Origin: an uncultured Collinsella sp.
Lineage (GTDB): Bacteria > Actinomycetota > Coriobacteriia > Coriobacteriales > Coriobacteriaceae
NCBI GenBank assembly: GCA_937969105.1
Contig: CALBUZ010000203.1
Coordinates: forward strand, 1 to 15,735
Length of the DNA stretch: 15,735 bases
Direction of reading: 5' to 3'
The notes under the pieces are model-generated. The model was not told where the DNA came from. It did no database searches and saw nothing but the letters and a program-made list of their open reading frames with translations. Positions 1-6,918 of this stretch are shown piece after piece. Each line of letters opens with the position of its first letter. The first letter of the stretch is position 1. The position numbers and the translations under genes were made by a program.

Positions 1-1
1 C

Positions 2-627
2 CAGAAGGCATACGAATTGTTGCCTGAATCTCCAGAAGGAAAGCAGGTTGGTCGCCTAACTAAGTCGGCTGCTGCCCATTTCCTGACAAAGGCTCATCTG
101 TATCGTGCCTCTGAATTGCATGATAGCTGGAATGCTCAGTACAAGGATGCCGACCTGGATGCTGTCATCAAGTACGGTAAGGAAGTAATAGCTGCCCACC
201 CATTGTGCCAGAACTTCCAGGAACTGTGGGATTATACAGAGCCTAATGGTGCCAATGAGAATGTCAGTGAGGTGGTGCTTGCTGCACAGTTCTCTAATGA
301 TGGTGCCAGCACGCATGGACGCTTCGGTAACCAGTTCCATCTCTACTATCCATCAGTCTATCAGAATATAGCAGGTTGCAAGCGTGATATCTCTGGTGGT
401 CGTGAGTTCTCTTACGTCAGTGCTACAGAGTATTCTATGCAGGTATTTGACCGTGTGAATGATTCCCGTTTCTGGAAGTCATTCATAACCAAGTATGGTG
501 CTAATTATACAGCAGGTGCTCCATATTGGATTACTACCAAGAAGAATAAGGACACAGGAAAGCTGGAGATTACGGATGATGTCTATAAGGCACACCCAGA
601 GTATTATCCTAACACAGACAGGGCCAT
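2..627 (+). CDS. SusD/RagB-family outer-membrane glycan-binding lipoprotein, internal fragment
   Basis: The reading frame is open from base 2, so the gene begins outside the window; there is no signal peptide or start codon here. The text resembles the helical TPR-like middle of SusD proteins: a GRLTKSAAAHFLTKAHLYRA segment, then a W-containing stretch and a VIKYGKEVIAAHPL helix. In Bacteroidota such proteins sit on the outer surface beside a SusC TonB-dependent transporter and bind glycans for import. No SusC partner is visible because the window starts inside this gene. The fragment keeps roughly 208 residues of a family usually near 500-600. Codon use is AT-richer than everything to the right. 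The frame runs on to a stop at 719-721, but residues after about base 627 are out-of-context translation of the antisense strand of another gene. Family call fairly sure; substrate unknown. Confidence 0.88.
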
Positions 628-634
628 GTCGGGG
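621..634. other. Chimeric junction between Bacteroidota-like and Coriobacteriia-like DNA
   Basis: Base composition and codon use change abruptly here. On the + strand a SusD frame stops making family sense after about base 627. On the - strand a thiamine pyrophosphokinase frame reaches the motif GGRPD with its Asp codon at 628-630 and then reads Met (625-627), where the family normally has His or Gln after GGRxD. The breakpoint is therefore most likely at 627/628, give or take a few bases. Two genes on opposite strands, both cut in mid-domain with no transposon ends or attachment site, point to an assembly or cloning artefact rather than a natural insertion. Confidence 0.85.
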
Positions 635-963
635 CGGCCGCCGGTGGCGCAGGTCGCAACCACTTCGGCACCAGGCCAGCGGCGGTGGATGGCGTCCAGC
701 GCTAGCGACAGGTCAGTGTAGTCCTTATAGGGGTTGTGGCGCTCCACTTCAAAATCGGCAGCGGCATCGACCAGAGCGCGTCCCTCATCGCCTACGGTGT
801 CGGCGTCGCCCACGTAGACGTCGCAGCTCAGGCCAGCGCCCAACAGAGCGTCCAGGCCGCGGTCTACGGCTACGATGTGATCGCACTCCCCTGCCAACTG
901 GCGAAGCAGATCCGCGCTCGCCACCACCGGCGAGCCGCAAACAACTAATACCTTACAAGCCAC
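628..963 (-). CDS. Thiamine pyrophosphokinase, N-terminal part (truncated at junction)
   Basis: Thiamine pyrophosphokinase transfers pyrophosphate from ATP to thiamine to make the cofactor TPP in the cytoplasm. The protein starts at a GTG (963-961) as MACKVLVVCGS. It shows the family's order: VAVDRGLDALLGAGLSCDVY (compare AADGGAN...GI.PD), the acidic GDADTV motif (compare GDFDS), NPYKDYTDLSLAL (compare EKDxTDxELAL), and finally GGRPD. Only about 112 of an expected roughly 210-230 residues remain; the C-terminal nucleotide/thiamine-binding part is lost at the chimeric seam. It lies 9 bases downstream of the HAD phosphatase stop and is probably co-transcribed with it. The upstream GAGGG is a close, weak ribosome site. 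The last seven residues of the open frame (from 627 leftward) belong to the antisense of the SusD fragment. Confidence 0.87.
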
Positions 964-972
964 GGCCCTCGC

Positions 973-1662
973 CTAGCCCTCAAACGAAATTACGCGGGCC
1001 AGGTCCAGGTCCTCATAGCTGTCGATAAAGATATCGCAGTTATCGCAAACCTCGTCGCGCTCCATACGGCCGTGCGAGTCATAGATGCCCACGCGCTTAA
1101 AGCCTGCAGCGCCAGAGCTCTTAAGGCCAAAGACGGCGTCCTCAAACACCCACGCGCGCTCAAACTTGTGCCCGTGGCGCTCCTCCAAGCGACGCAGCGC
1201 CAACTCGTATACATCGGGGAACTGCTTGGAGCGTCCCGCCTCGCCCGTGGTGGTAATAAACTCCATATAGCGATCAAGGCCAGCACTCGCAAGGGCGGAC
1301 TGCACCAGTTCGGCCGGCGTGGACGTGGCCACGCACATGGAAATGCCCGCCGCCTTCGCCTGCTCCAGAAACGCCAGAAGACCCTCGCGCGGCGGCACCT
1401 TGGAGTAGCCATCGATCAGGATGTCGCTCAGCTCGCGGTAGAGCTCCTCACCATTCGCGCCAATGCCCCATGTGTCGTGATAGGCCTGGCACTCATCCTC
1501 CAGCGAAAGATGTTCAAACTGGGCAAAATCGTCGACCGTCACATCAATGCCATGACGGCGCAATAACTCGGTCTGCGCATGGCCCCAGACGGGGGAGCTA
1601 TTAACCAGTGTTCCGTCGCAATCGAAAATAAAAGCAACACTTGGAGCAGCGATATGGTTCAT
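973..1662 (-). CDS. HAD-superfamily (subfamily IA) phosphatase, beta-phosphoglucomutase-like
   Basis: This is a cytoplasmic Mg-dependent phosphohydrolase or phosphomutase of 229 residues. Motif I is FDCDGTL with the nucleophile and acid/base aspartates at residues 14 and 16. Motif II is the Thr/Ser of VATSTP, motif III the Lys of GRSKQFPDVY, and motif IV the ED pair of WVFEDAVFGLKSS. The segment between motifs I and II gives a helical cap, as in beta-phosphoglucomutase and small sugar-phosphate phosphatases. I chose ATG at 1662-1660 because GAAAGG lies 7 bases upstream; a TTG at 1683 would add seven residues but places that ribosome site inside the gene. It is divergent from glgB across an operator-rich region and precedes the thiamine pyrophosphokinase. 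A hexose-phosphate substrate linked to glycogen turnover is possible but not shown; phosphoglycolate phosphatase-like activity is an alternative. Confidence 0.9.
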   Translation of the reverse strand: MNHIAAPSVAFIFDCDGTLVNSSPVWGHAQTELLRRHGIDVTVDDFAQFEHLSLEDECQAYHDTWGIGANGEELYRELSDILIDGYSKVPPREGLLAFLEQAKAAGISMCVATSTPAELVQSALASAGLDRYMEFITTTGEAGRSKQFPDVYELALRRLEERHGHKFERAWVFEDAVFGLKSSGAAGFKRVGIYDSHGRMERDEVCDNCDIFIDSYEDLDLARVISFEG

Positions 1663-1684
1663 AAACGAGCCTTTCGATGTCAAA

Positions 1685-1715
1685 TGGTAAACAACCTGCT
1701 AAAAACGTTTTACCA
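1685..1715. promoter_or_regulatory. Operator-like half-sites TGGTAAAC and CGTTTTACCA
   Basis: TGGTAAAC lies at 1685-1692 (+), and CGTTTTACCA at 1706-1715, which reads TGGTAAAACG on the - strand. The second copy forms part of a 10-bp palindrome AAAACGTTTT (1702-1711) with a central CG, the layout typical of LacI/GalR-family operators. The sites lie between the predicted start region of the HAD phosphatase transcript and its start codon. Their regulator is not encoded in the window. Confidence 0.5.
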
Positions 1716-1732
1716 AACGTCAGCCTAACAGT

Positions 1733-1761
1733 TTTGAAACCCTAATTGGTAAAACTGTCAA
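1733..1761 (-). promoter_or_regulatory. Candidate promoter for the HAD phosphatase unit
   Basis: On the - strand a perfect -35 TTGACA occupies 1761-1756. Seventeen bases on, TTCAAA (1738-1733) is a weak -10 that keeps only some consensus positions. The -35 lies inside the 26-base inverted repeat. Start site unverified; the -10 is the doubtful part. Confidence 0.35.
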
Positions 1762-1772
1762 GAGTTTTACCA
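1747..1772. promoter_or_regulatory. Perfect 10-bp inverted repeat, predicted operator of the divergent HAD/glgB promoters
   Basis: TGGTAAAACT (1747-1756), spacer GTCAAG, AGTTTTACCA (1763-1772). The arms match the half-sites at 1706-1715 and 11736-11745. The right arm overlaps the predicted -35 of the glgB promoter, and the spacer plus the last base of the left arm make a consensus TTGACA on the - strand. A protein bound here would sit on both divergent promoters. A hairpin in RNA is also possible, but there is no adjacent U-tract. Confidence 0.6.
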
Positions 1773-1796
1773 TGGCAATTCTGCCAGTGGTATAAA
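1767..1796 (+). promoter_or_regulatory. Candidate extended -10 promoter for the glg operon
   Basis: The -10 is TATAAA at 1791-1796, preceded by TG one base upstream (1788-1789), an extended -10. TTACCA (1767-1772) is a partial -35 at 18-base spacing and overlaps the right arm of the predicted operator. The spacer contains TGGCA-ATTC-TGCCA (1773-1786), a small inverted repeat. Confidence 0.42.
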
Positions 1797-1993
1797 CATG
1801 GCGCTTACCGATTAAACGCGCCCGCAAATCCACTTTCGTCCATAAAACAAACGTACAGGTGTTATCGTAGTTTCTGCCGAAAGTTCCACCGAGCACGCGA
1901 GATGGAACGAATCATAGAACTATCGCCGTCCCTTCGATTCGTGCAGCCTTGGACCTTTCGCATCTAGTCACCAAGGCAACACGCTGCCGCGTC
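1797..1993 (+). other. Long untranslated leader upstream of glgB
   Basis: About 190 bases between the predicted promoter and the first plausible glgB start. No convincing gene is seen. GTTCCA (1883-1888) and TGGAAC (1903-1908) can pair across 14 bases. I recognise no known riboswitch class. The length leaves room for RNA-level control, but nothing shows it directly. Confidence 0.35.
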
Positions 1994-4291
1994 ATGATGG
2001 GATCAAACGTGAGCGATACAAAGCTAAAGCCAGCAACCAAAAAGCCTGCTACCCGCAAAGCCGCCCCGCACGCACCGGAGCTCTCCAAGGACGATGTCTA
2101 CCTGTTTGGCATTGGAATGTGGGAGCGCAGCTGGGAAAAGATGGGCGCGCACCCCGACACGCAGAACCGTACGCGCGGCTGGCGCTTTTGCGTTTGGGCG
2201 CCCGATGTAAAGAGCGTCCACGTCATTGGCGAATTTAACGACTGGGATGAGGAAGCCAACCCGCTGGTGCCCATGCATACGAGCGCAATTTGGGAAGGCT
2301 TTATTCCTGGCGCCGAGCAGGGTCAGCTCTATAAGTACCTTATCGAGACCAACGAGGGTGAGAAGCTCTACAAGGCCGATCCGTACGCCTTTAAGGCCGA
2401 GTGCCCTCCGGGTACCGCCAGCGTGCTGTGGACCCTTGATGGCTATAAGTGGAACGACGCCGCGTGGCTCAAGCGTCGCGCCGGCCATAACCACATGTCG
2501 CAGCCCCTTAACATCTACGAGGTGCATATTGGCTCGTGGAAGCGCCACGGCGACGCGCCGCAAGGCGAGCCGGACGAGTACGGCAACTACCCCGGACCCA
2601 TGGACCCCTTCCCCGCGCAGCGCGGCGAGTTCTACACCTACGACGACCTGTCGGTGGAGCTCGTGGACTACGTGCGCGACATGGGCTATACGCACATTGA
2701 GGTCATGCCGCTTATGGAGCATCCCTTCGATGGCTCCTGGGGCTACCAGACGACCGGCTACTATGCCGCCACGTCGCGCTACGGCAACCCGCAGCAGCTC
2801 ATGCACTTTATCGATGCGTGCCACGAGGCGGGCATCGGCGTGATCATGGACTGGGTACCCGGCGGTTTTTGCGCCGACTCTCACGGCCTTGCCACCTTTA
2901 ACGGCCATATGCTGTTTGAGCACGAGATTCACCCCAACTGGGGCACGCACAAGTTCGACTTCGCCCGTGGCGAGGTCCGCTCCTTCCTGGTCTCTAACGT
3001 GCTGTATTGGCTCGAGAACTTCCACGTTGACGGCATTCGCATGGACGGCGTGTCCAGCATGCTGTACCTCAACTTTGGCATCGACGATCCGGGCCAAAAG
3101 AAGTTCAACAAGTACGGTACCGAGGAGGACCTGGACGCCAGCGCATTTATCCGCCAGGTCAACTGCGCCGTGGAGGCCCACTTCCCCGACGTGATGATGA
3201 TGGCTGAGGAGTCCACCGCGTGGCCGCTCGTGACCTACCCGCCGCAGGACGGCGGCCTGGGCTTCCACTACAAGTGGGACATGGGCTGGATGAACGACAC
3301 CCTGCACTACATGCAGACCGATTTTCCGTGGCGCCCCGGCAACCACGGGCTGCTCACATTCTCCATCATGTACGCCTTTACCGAGAACTTTATCTGCCCG
3401 CTGAGCCACGACGAGGTCGTGCACGGCAAGTGCTCGCTCATCGGCCGCATGCCGGGCGACTGGTGGCGCCAGTTTGCCGGCCTGCGCACGCTCGCCTTCT
3501 ACCAGATGACGCACCCCGGTGCCAAGCTCAACTTTATGGGCAACGAGATCGGCCAGTTTATTGAGTGGCGCTACTACGAGTCCATCCAGTGGTTCCTGAC
3601 CGAGGAGTACGAGACCCATAAGCATCATCAGGCGTTTATCAAGGCGCTCAATCACCTGTACACCGCAGAGCCCGCCCTGTACGAGCGCGGCTACACCGAC
3701 GACGGCTTTACCTGGATCGATGCGGACAACTCCAAGCAGTCCATCGTGAGCTTTGTGCGCCAGGGCGAGGACATCGACGACGACCTGGTGATCCTGATCA
3801 ACTTTGATCCGGCGAGCTACGAGAGCTTCCGTGTGGGCGTGCCGCGCGAGGGTGACTGGGAGGTCATCTTCGATTCCGACCGTCCCGAGTTTGGCGGCAG
3901 CGGCTATGCCGGCGAAGAGCCCTACACCTGCTCGAGCGAGCCCTATCCCTGGAACGGGCAGATGGACTCTATTGAGATCAAGGTACCCGGTCTTGCTGGC
4001 GTGGTGCTTAAGCGCCGCGGTCCCAGCAGCTACAAGCCGCCGGTGGTTGAGGCTCCCAAGGCTGCGCCCAAGAAGCGCACGTCCTCGGTGAAGCCCAAGC
4101 CTGCGGCCGCCAAGAAGGCCCCGGCTAAGGCAAAGGCTACGACGACCAAGGCCAAGGCCAAGACCAAGACCGCTGCAAAGACGGCCGCAAAGCCCGCTGG
4201 TAAGGCTACCGCGACCAAGAAGCCGGCTGCCAAAAAGGCCGCTACCAAGGCAAAGTCTGCTTCTGTTAAGTCGTCTACCAACGATGCGTAA
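1994..4291 (+). CDS. glgB: 1,4-alpha-glucan branching enzyme GlgB with lysine-rich tail
   Basis: GlgB cuts an alpha-1,4 chain and re-attaches it through an alpha-1,6 bond, making glycogen branches. Order: a basic N-terminal stretch; a CBM48-type domain (WRFCVWAPDVKSVHVIGEFNDW); and a GH13 barrel with the GlgB signature WGYQTTGYYA. The nucleophile Asp is at 3044-3046 (GIRMDGVSSM), the acid/base Glu at 3206-3208 (MAEES), and HD at 3407-3412 (LSHDEVVHGK). A C-terminal beta domain follows, then an unusual tail of about 86 residues rich in Lys and Ala. Region I reads DWVPGGF: the His normally found in DWVPGHF is Gly (2864-2866). The start is unclear. ATG 1994, ATG 1997 and GTG 2009 all lack a good ribosome site; GTG 2009 would give SDTKLKPATK after Met. 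First gene of the operon, 94 bases before glgP. Confidence 0.96.
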   Translation: MMGSNVSDTKLKPATKKPATRKAAPHAPELSKDDVYLFGIGMWERSWEKMGAHPDTQNRTRGWRFCVWAPDVKSVHVIGEFNDWDEEANPLVPMHTSAIWEGFIPGAEQGQLYKYLIETNEGEKLYKADPYAFKAECPPGTASVLWTLDGYKWNDAAWLKRRAGHNHMSQPLNIYEVHIGSWKRHGDAPQGEPDEYGNYPGPMDPFPAQRGEFYTYDDLSVELVDYVRDMGYTHIEVMPLMEHPFDGSWGYQTTGYYAATSRYGNPQQLMHFIDACHEAGIGVIMDWVPGGFCADSHGLATFNGHMLFEHEIHPNWGTHKFDFARGEVRSFLVSNVLYWLENFHVDGIRMDGVSSMLYLNFGIDDPGQKKFNKYGTEEDLDASAFIRQVNCAVEAHFPDVMMMAEESTAWPLVTYPPQDGGLGFHYKWDMGWMNDTLHYMQTDFPWRPGNHGLLTFSIMYAFTENFICPLSHDEVVHGKCSLIGRMPGDWWRQFAGLRTLAFYQMTHPGAKLNFMGNEIGQFIEWRYYESIQWFLTEEYETHKHHQAFIKALNHLYTAEPALYERGYTDDGFTWIDADNSKQSIVSFVRQGEDIDDDLVILINFDPASYESFRVGVPREGDWEVIFDSDRPEFGGSGYAGEEPYTCSSEPYPWNGQMDSIEIKVPGLAGVVLKRRGPSSYKPPVVEAPKAAPKKRTSSVKPKPAAAKKAPAKAKATTTKAKAKTKTAAKTAAKPAGKATATKKPAAKKAATKAKSASVKSSTNDA
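4031..4288 (+). other. Histone-H1-like Lys/Ala-rich tail of GlgB
   Basis: About 86 codons after the last beta strand (VVLKRRGPSS) encode a sequence with some 24 lysines, many Ala, Thr and Pro, one Glu, one Asp, and almost no hydrophobic core residues. Motifs such as AKKAP, AKTAAKPAGK and KKPAAKKAATK resemble bacterial histone-like (HU-tail or H1-type) repeats. It is predicted to be disordered and strongly cationic. It is in frame with a clean stop, so it is not a frameshift product. Confidence 0.9.
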
Positions 4292-4316
4292 CAAAGCCGT
4301 TACAGCTGTAATTACC

Positions 4317-4331
4317 CGCCTCGCCGAGGCG
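4317..4331 (+). other. GC-rich hairpin in the glgB-glgP spacer
   Basis: CGCCTCG (4317-4323) pairs with CGAGGCG (4325-4331), in practice as a 5-bp stem with a 5-base loop. No T-run follows, so it is not an obvious terminator. The rest of the 94-base gap holds the palindrome TACAGCTGTA (4301-4310) and the glgP ribosome site. Confidence 0.4.
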
Positions 4332-4385
4332 TAGGATACAAGTCATAACCGTTCCGGGAGAAACATCCCCGGGGGAAAGGAACGT

Positions 4386-6812
4386 ATGAATAAGATCTTC
4401 GACAACAAGCAGGAGTTTACCGAGCTCTATCGCGATGCCGTCATGAGCATCAGCGGCAAGAGCGTCGAGGCCGCCAGCGACCTCGACCGCTTTAACGCCC
4501 TGGCTAAGCTCGTGGCCGAGAAGGCGCGCACCGTTGCCACCAAGAGTGACGCCCGCGCCACCGCCGAGGGCAAAAAGCGCGTGTACTACTTCTCGATCGA
4601 GTTTTTGATCGGTCGCCTGCTCGACAACTACCTGCTCAACTTTGGCGTGCGCGACATGGTCGCCGAGGCGCTCGACGACATGGGCTTCGACCTGTCCGTC
4701 ATCGAGAACCAGGAGCCCGATCCGGCTCTTGGCAACGGTGGCCTGGGCCGTCTGGCTGCGTGCTTCCTGGATTCGATGGCAGCCGAGGGCATTGCCGGCT
4801 ACGGCAACGGCATGCGCTACCGCTACGGCCTGTTTAAGCAGGAGATCGTTAACGGCAGCCAGGTCGAGACCACCGACGAGTGGCTCACCCACGGCTATCC
4901 CTGGGAGGTCCGCCGTCAGGACAAGGCCGTGACCATCAAGTTTGGTGGCCATGTTGAGGGCTTTGAGGAGGACGGCCGTACGTTCTACCGCACGGTGGAC
5001 ACGCAGGACATCCTGGCCGTCCCCTATGACATCCCCGTGGTGGGCTATGCCGGCGAGACCGTCAACAAGCTGCGCGTCTGGGCTGCCGAGCCGGTCGAGG
5101 AGCACTTTGACCTGGAGGCCTTCAACCGTGGCGACTACGCCCTGGCCGATGCCGAGCGCGCCGAGGCCGAGGCCATCAGCGCCATCCTCTACCCCAACGA
5201 CGCCGGCGAGCACGGCCGTCTGCTGCGCCTGAAGCAGGAGTACCTGTTTGTTTCCGCCGGCATCTACAGCCTGCTCGACACCTTTGAGAAGGAGCACGGC
5301 GAGAACTGGGAGCTGCTGCCGCAGTTTGTGGCCATCCATACCAACGACACGCACCCCGCCATGTGCGGCCCCGAGCTCATGCGCATCCTCATCGACGAGA
5401 AGAAGCTCGAGTGGGATGACGCCTGGAATATCGTGACGCAGGTTGTGAGCTACACCAACCACACCATCCTGCCCGAGGCTCTTGAGAAGTGGCCCATCGG
5501 CACGTTCTCCAAGCTCCTCCCCCGCGTGTACCAGATCATCGACGAAATCAGCCGTCGTTGGCACGAGTCGTTCGACACCACGCAGGAGGGCTGGCAGGAG
5601 CGTCTGCGCCAGACCGCCATTCTGTGGGACGGCGAGATCCGCATGGCCAACCTGTCTGTGATCTGCAGCCACAGCGTCAACGGCGTGGCAAAGATCCATT
5701 CCGACATCATCAAGAACATCGTGCTCAAGGATTTCTATGCCTTAACGCCCGAGAAGTTCAACAACAAGACCAACGGCATCTCGCACCGTCGCTTCTTTGC
5801 CGAGGCCAACCCCACCTACGCCAAGCTCGTCACCGAGGCCATTGGCGATGGCTGGCTCAAGGACGCCTTTGAGCTGGAGAAGCTCAAGGGGTTTAAGGAC
5901 GACACCGAGTTTCTGAAGGCCGTGGGTGCCTCCAAGCGTGCCAACAAGGAGCGCCTGGCCGCCTACGTTAAGGCCGAGACCGGTCTGGTCATTGACCCCA
6001 ACACCGTCTTCGATGTTCAGGTGAAGCGCTTCCACGCCTACAAGCGCCAGCTCATGAACATCATGAAGGTGATGGACATCTACAACCGTCGCATCGCCGA
6101 TCCCAACTTCCACGTGACGCCGACGACCTTCATCTTTAGCGGCAAGGCTGCCTCGAGCTACACCTTCGCCAAGGAGACCATCCGCCTCATTAACTCCGTG
6201 GCCGACGTCATCAACAACGACGCCCGCGTGAACGAGGTCATGAAGGTCTGCTTTATCCCCAACTTCCGCGTAAGCAACGCCCAGCTCATCTACCCCGCCG
6301 CCGAGATCTCGGAGCAGATCTCCACGGCCGGCAAGGAGGCCTCGGGCACGTCCAACATGAAGCTCATGATGAACGGCGCCATTACGCTGGGTACCCTCGA
6401 CGGAGCCAACATCGAGATCGCCGACCTGGCCGGTCGCGAGAACGAGGCCATCTTTGGCCTGACCGCTCCCGAGGTCGAGCAGCTCTGGGCATCCAACAGC
6501 TACTTTGCGTGGGATACCCTCAACGGCGACCGCGAGCGTCTGGGCCGCGTGATGGACGAGCTCAAGGACAACACCTTTGCGGGTCTTTCGGGCAACTTCG
6601 AGAGCATCTACAACGAGCTCATGAACAACAACGACCCCGACCTGGTCATGGCAGACTTCCGCAGCTACGTGGATGCGTGGGAAAAGCTCACTGGCAGCTA
6701 CGGCGACCAGGAGACCTGGAACCGCAAGGCCCTGCTCAACACCGCTTCGAGCGGCTGGTTCTCGAGCGACCGCACCATTCGCGAGTACCGCGACGAGATC
6801 TGGCACGCTTAA
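4386..6812 (+). CDS. glgP: Glycogen phosphorylase (GT35)
   Basis: This enzyme releases glucose-1-phosphate from the non-reducing ends of alpha-1,4-glucan using phosphate and PLP, in the cytoplasm. The 808-residue length is normal for the family. Family landmarks run in order: KKRVYYFSIEFLIGRLL, the glycine-rich NGGLGRLAACFLDSMA, the IHTNDTHPA segment, QVKRFHAYKRQLMNI, and the PLP site EASGTSNMK with the Schiff-base Lys at residue 659 (6360-6362). TLDGANIEI follows. The ATG at 4386 is preceded by GGGGGAAAGGA with about 5 bases to the start, a strong ribosome site. It has no lysine-rich tail, unlike GlgB and GlgA. Sitting between glgB and glgC, it puts breakdown and synthesis under one transcript. 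Confidence 0.98.
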   Translation: MNKIFDNKQEFTELYRDAVMSISGKSVEAASDLDRFNALAKLVAEKARTVATKSDARATAEGKKRVYYFSIEFLIGRLLDNYLLNFGVRDMVAEALDDMGFDLSVIENQEPDPALGNGGLGRLAACFLDSMAAEGIAGYGNGMRYRYGLFKQEIVNGSQVETTDEWLTHGYPWEVRRQDKAVTIKFGGHVEGFEEDGRTFYRTVDTQDILAVPYDIPVVGYAGETVNKLRVWAAEPVEEHFDLEAFNRGDYALADAERAEAEAISAILYPNDAGEHGRLLRLKQEYLFVSAGIYSLLDTFEKEHGENWELLPQFVAIHTNDTHPAMCGPELMRILIDEKKLEWDDAWNIVTQVVSYTNHTILPEALEKWPIGTFSKLLPRVYQIIDEISRRWHESFDTTQEGWQERLRQTAILWDGEIRMANLSVICSHSVNGVAKIHSDIIKNIVLKDFYALTPEKFNNKTNGISHRRFFAEANPTYAKLVTEAIGDGWLKDAFELEKLKGFKDDTEFLKAVGASKRANKERLAAYVKAETGLVIDPNTVFDVQVKRFHAYKRQLMNIMKVMDIYNRRIADPNFHVTPTTFIFSGKAASSYTFAKETIRLINSVADVINNDARVNEVMKVCFIPNFRVSNAQLIYPAAEISEQISTAGKEASGTSNMKLMMNGAITLGTLDGANIEIADLAGRENEAIFGLTAPEVEQLWASNSYFAWDTLNGDRERLGRVMDELKDNTFAGLSGNFESIYNELMNNNDPDLVMADFRSYVDAWEKLTGSYGDQETWNRKALLNTASSGWFSSDRTIREYRDEIWHA

Positions 6813-6847
6813 AGGCCGCGAGTTCCCTTTGCCAGCACGGCATTACT

Positions 6848-6878
6848 CGACGGGCGCGACCGAGCGCCGCGCCCGTCG
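6848..6878 (+). other. Intercistronic hairpin before glgC
   Basis: CGACGGGCGCG (6848-6858) and CGCGCCCGTCG (6868-6878) form a perfect 11-bp stem with a 9-base loop, 40 bases before the glgC start. No T-run follows, so full termination is unlikely. It could stabilise or process the operon mRNA, or attenuate transcription. Confidence 0.6.
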
Positions 6879-6918
6879 CTAATGGGTTTAAGAACATCGA
6901 TGACAGAAGGAGAAATCG

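Noticed and set aside
2..721. A continuous SusD-plus-tail protein crossing the composition break
   Set aside because: Residues after base 627 are the antisense of a thiamine pyrophosphokinase gene in a different codon style, so the extension is a by-product of the junction and not a natural fusion.
1746..1967. Possible 73-residue protein in the HAD-glgB intergenic region
   Set aside because: No ribosome site, its start lies within the predicted operator, composition is unlike the neighbouring genes, and no motif is recognised.
2024..4294. Very long antisense open frame opposite glgB
   Set aside because: High-GC genes with GC-ending codons leave long open antisense frames. The translation is Leu/Val/Arg/Gly/His-rich with no family motifs, while the + strand is plainly GlgB.
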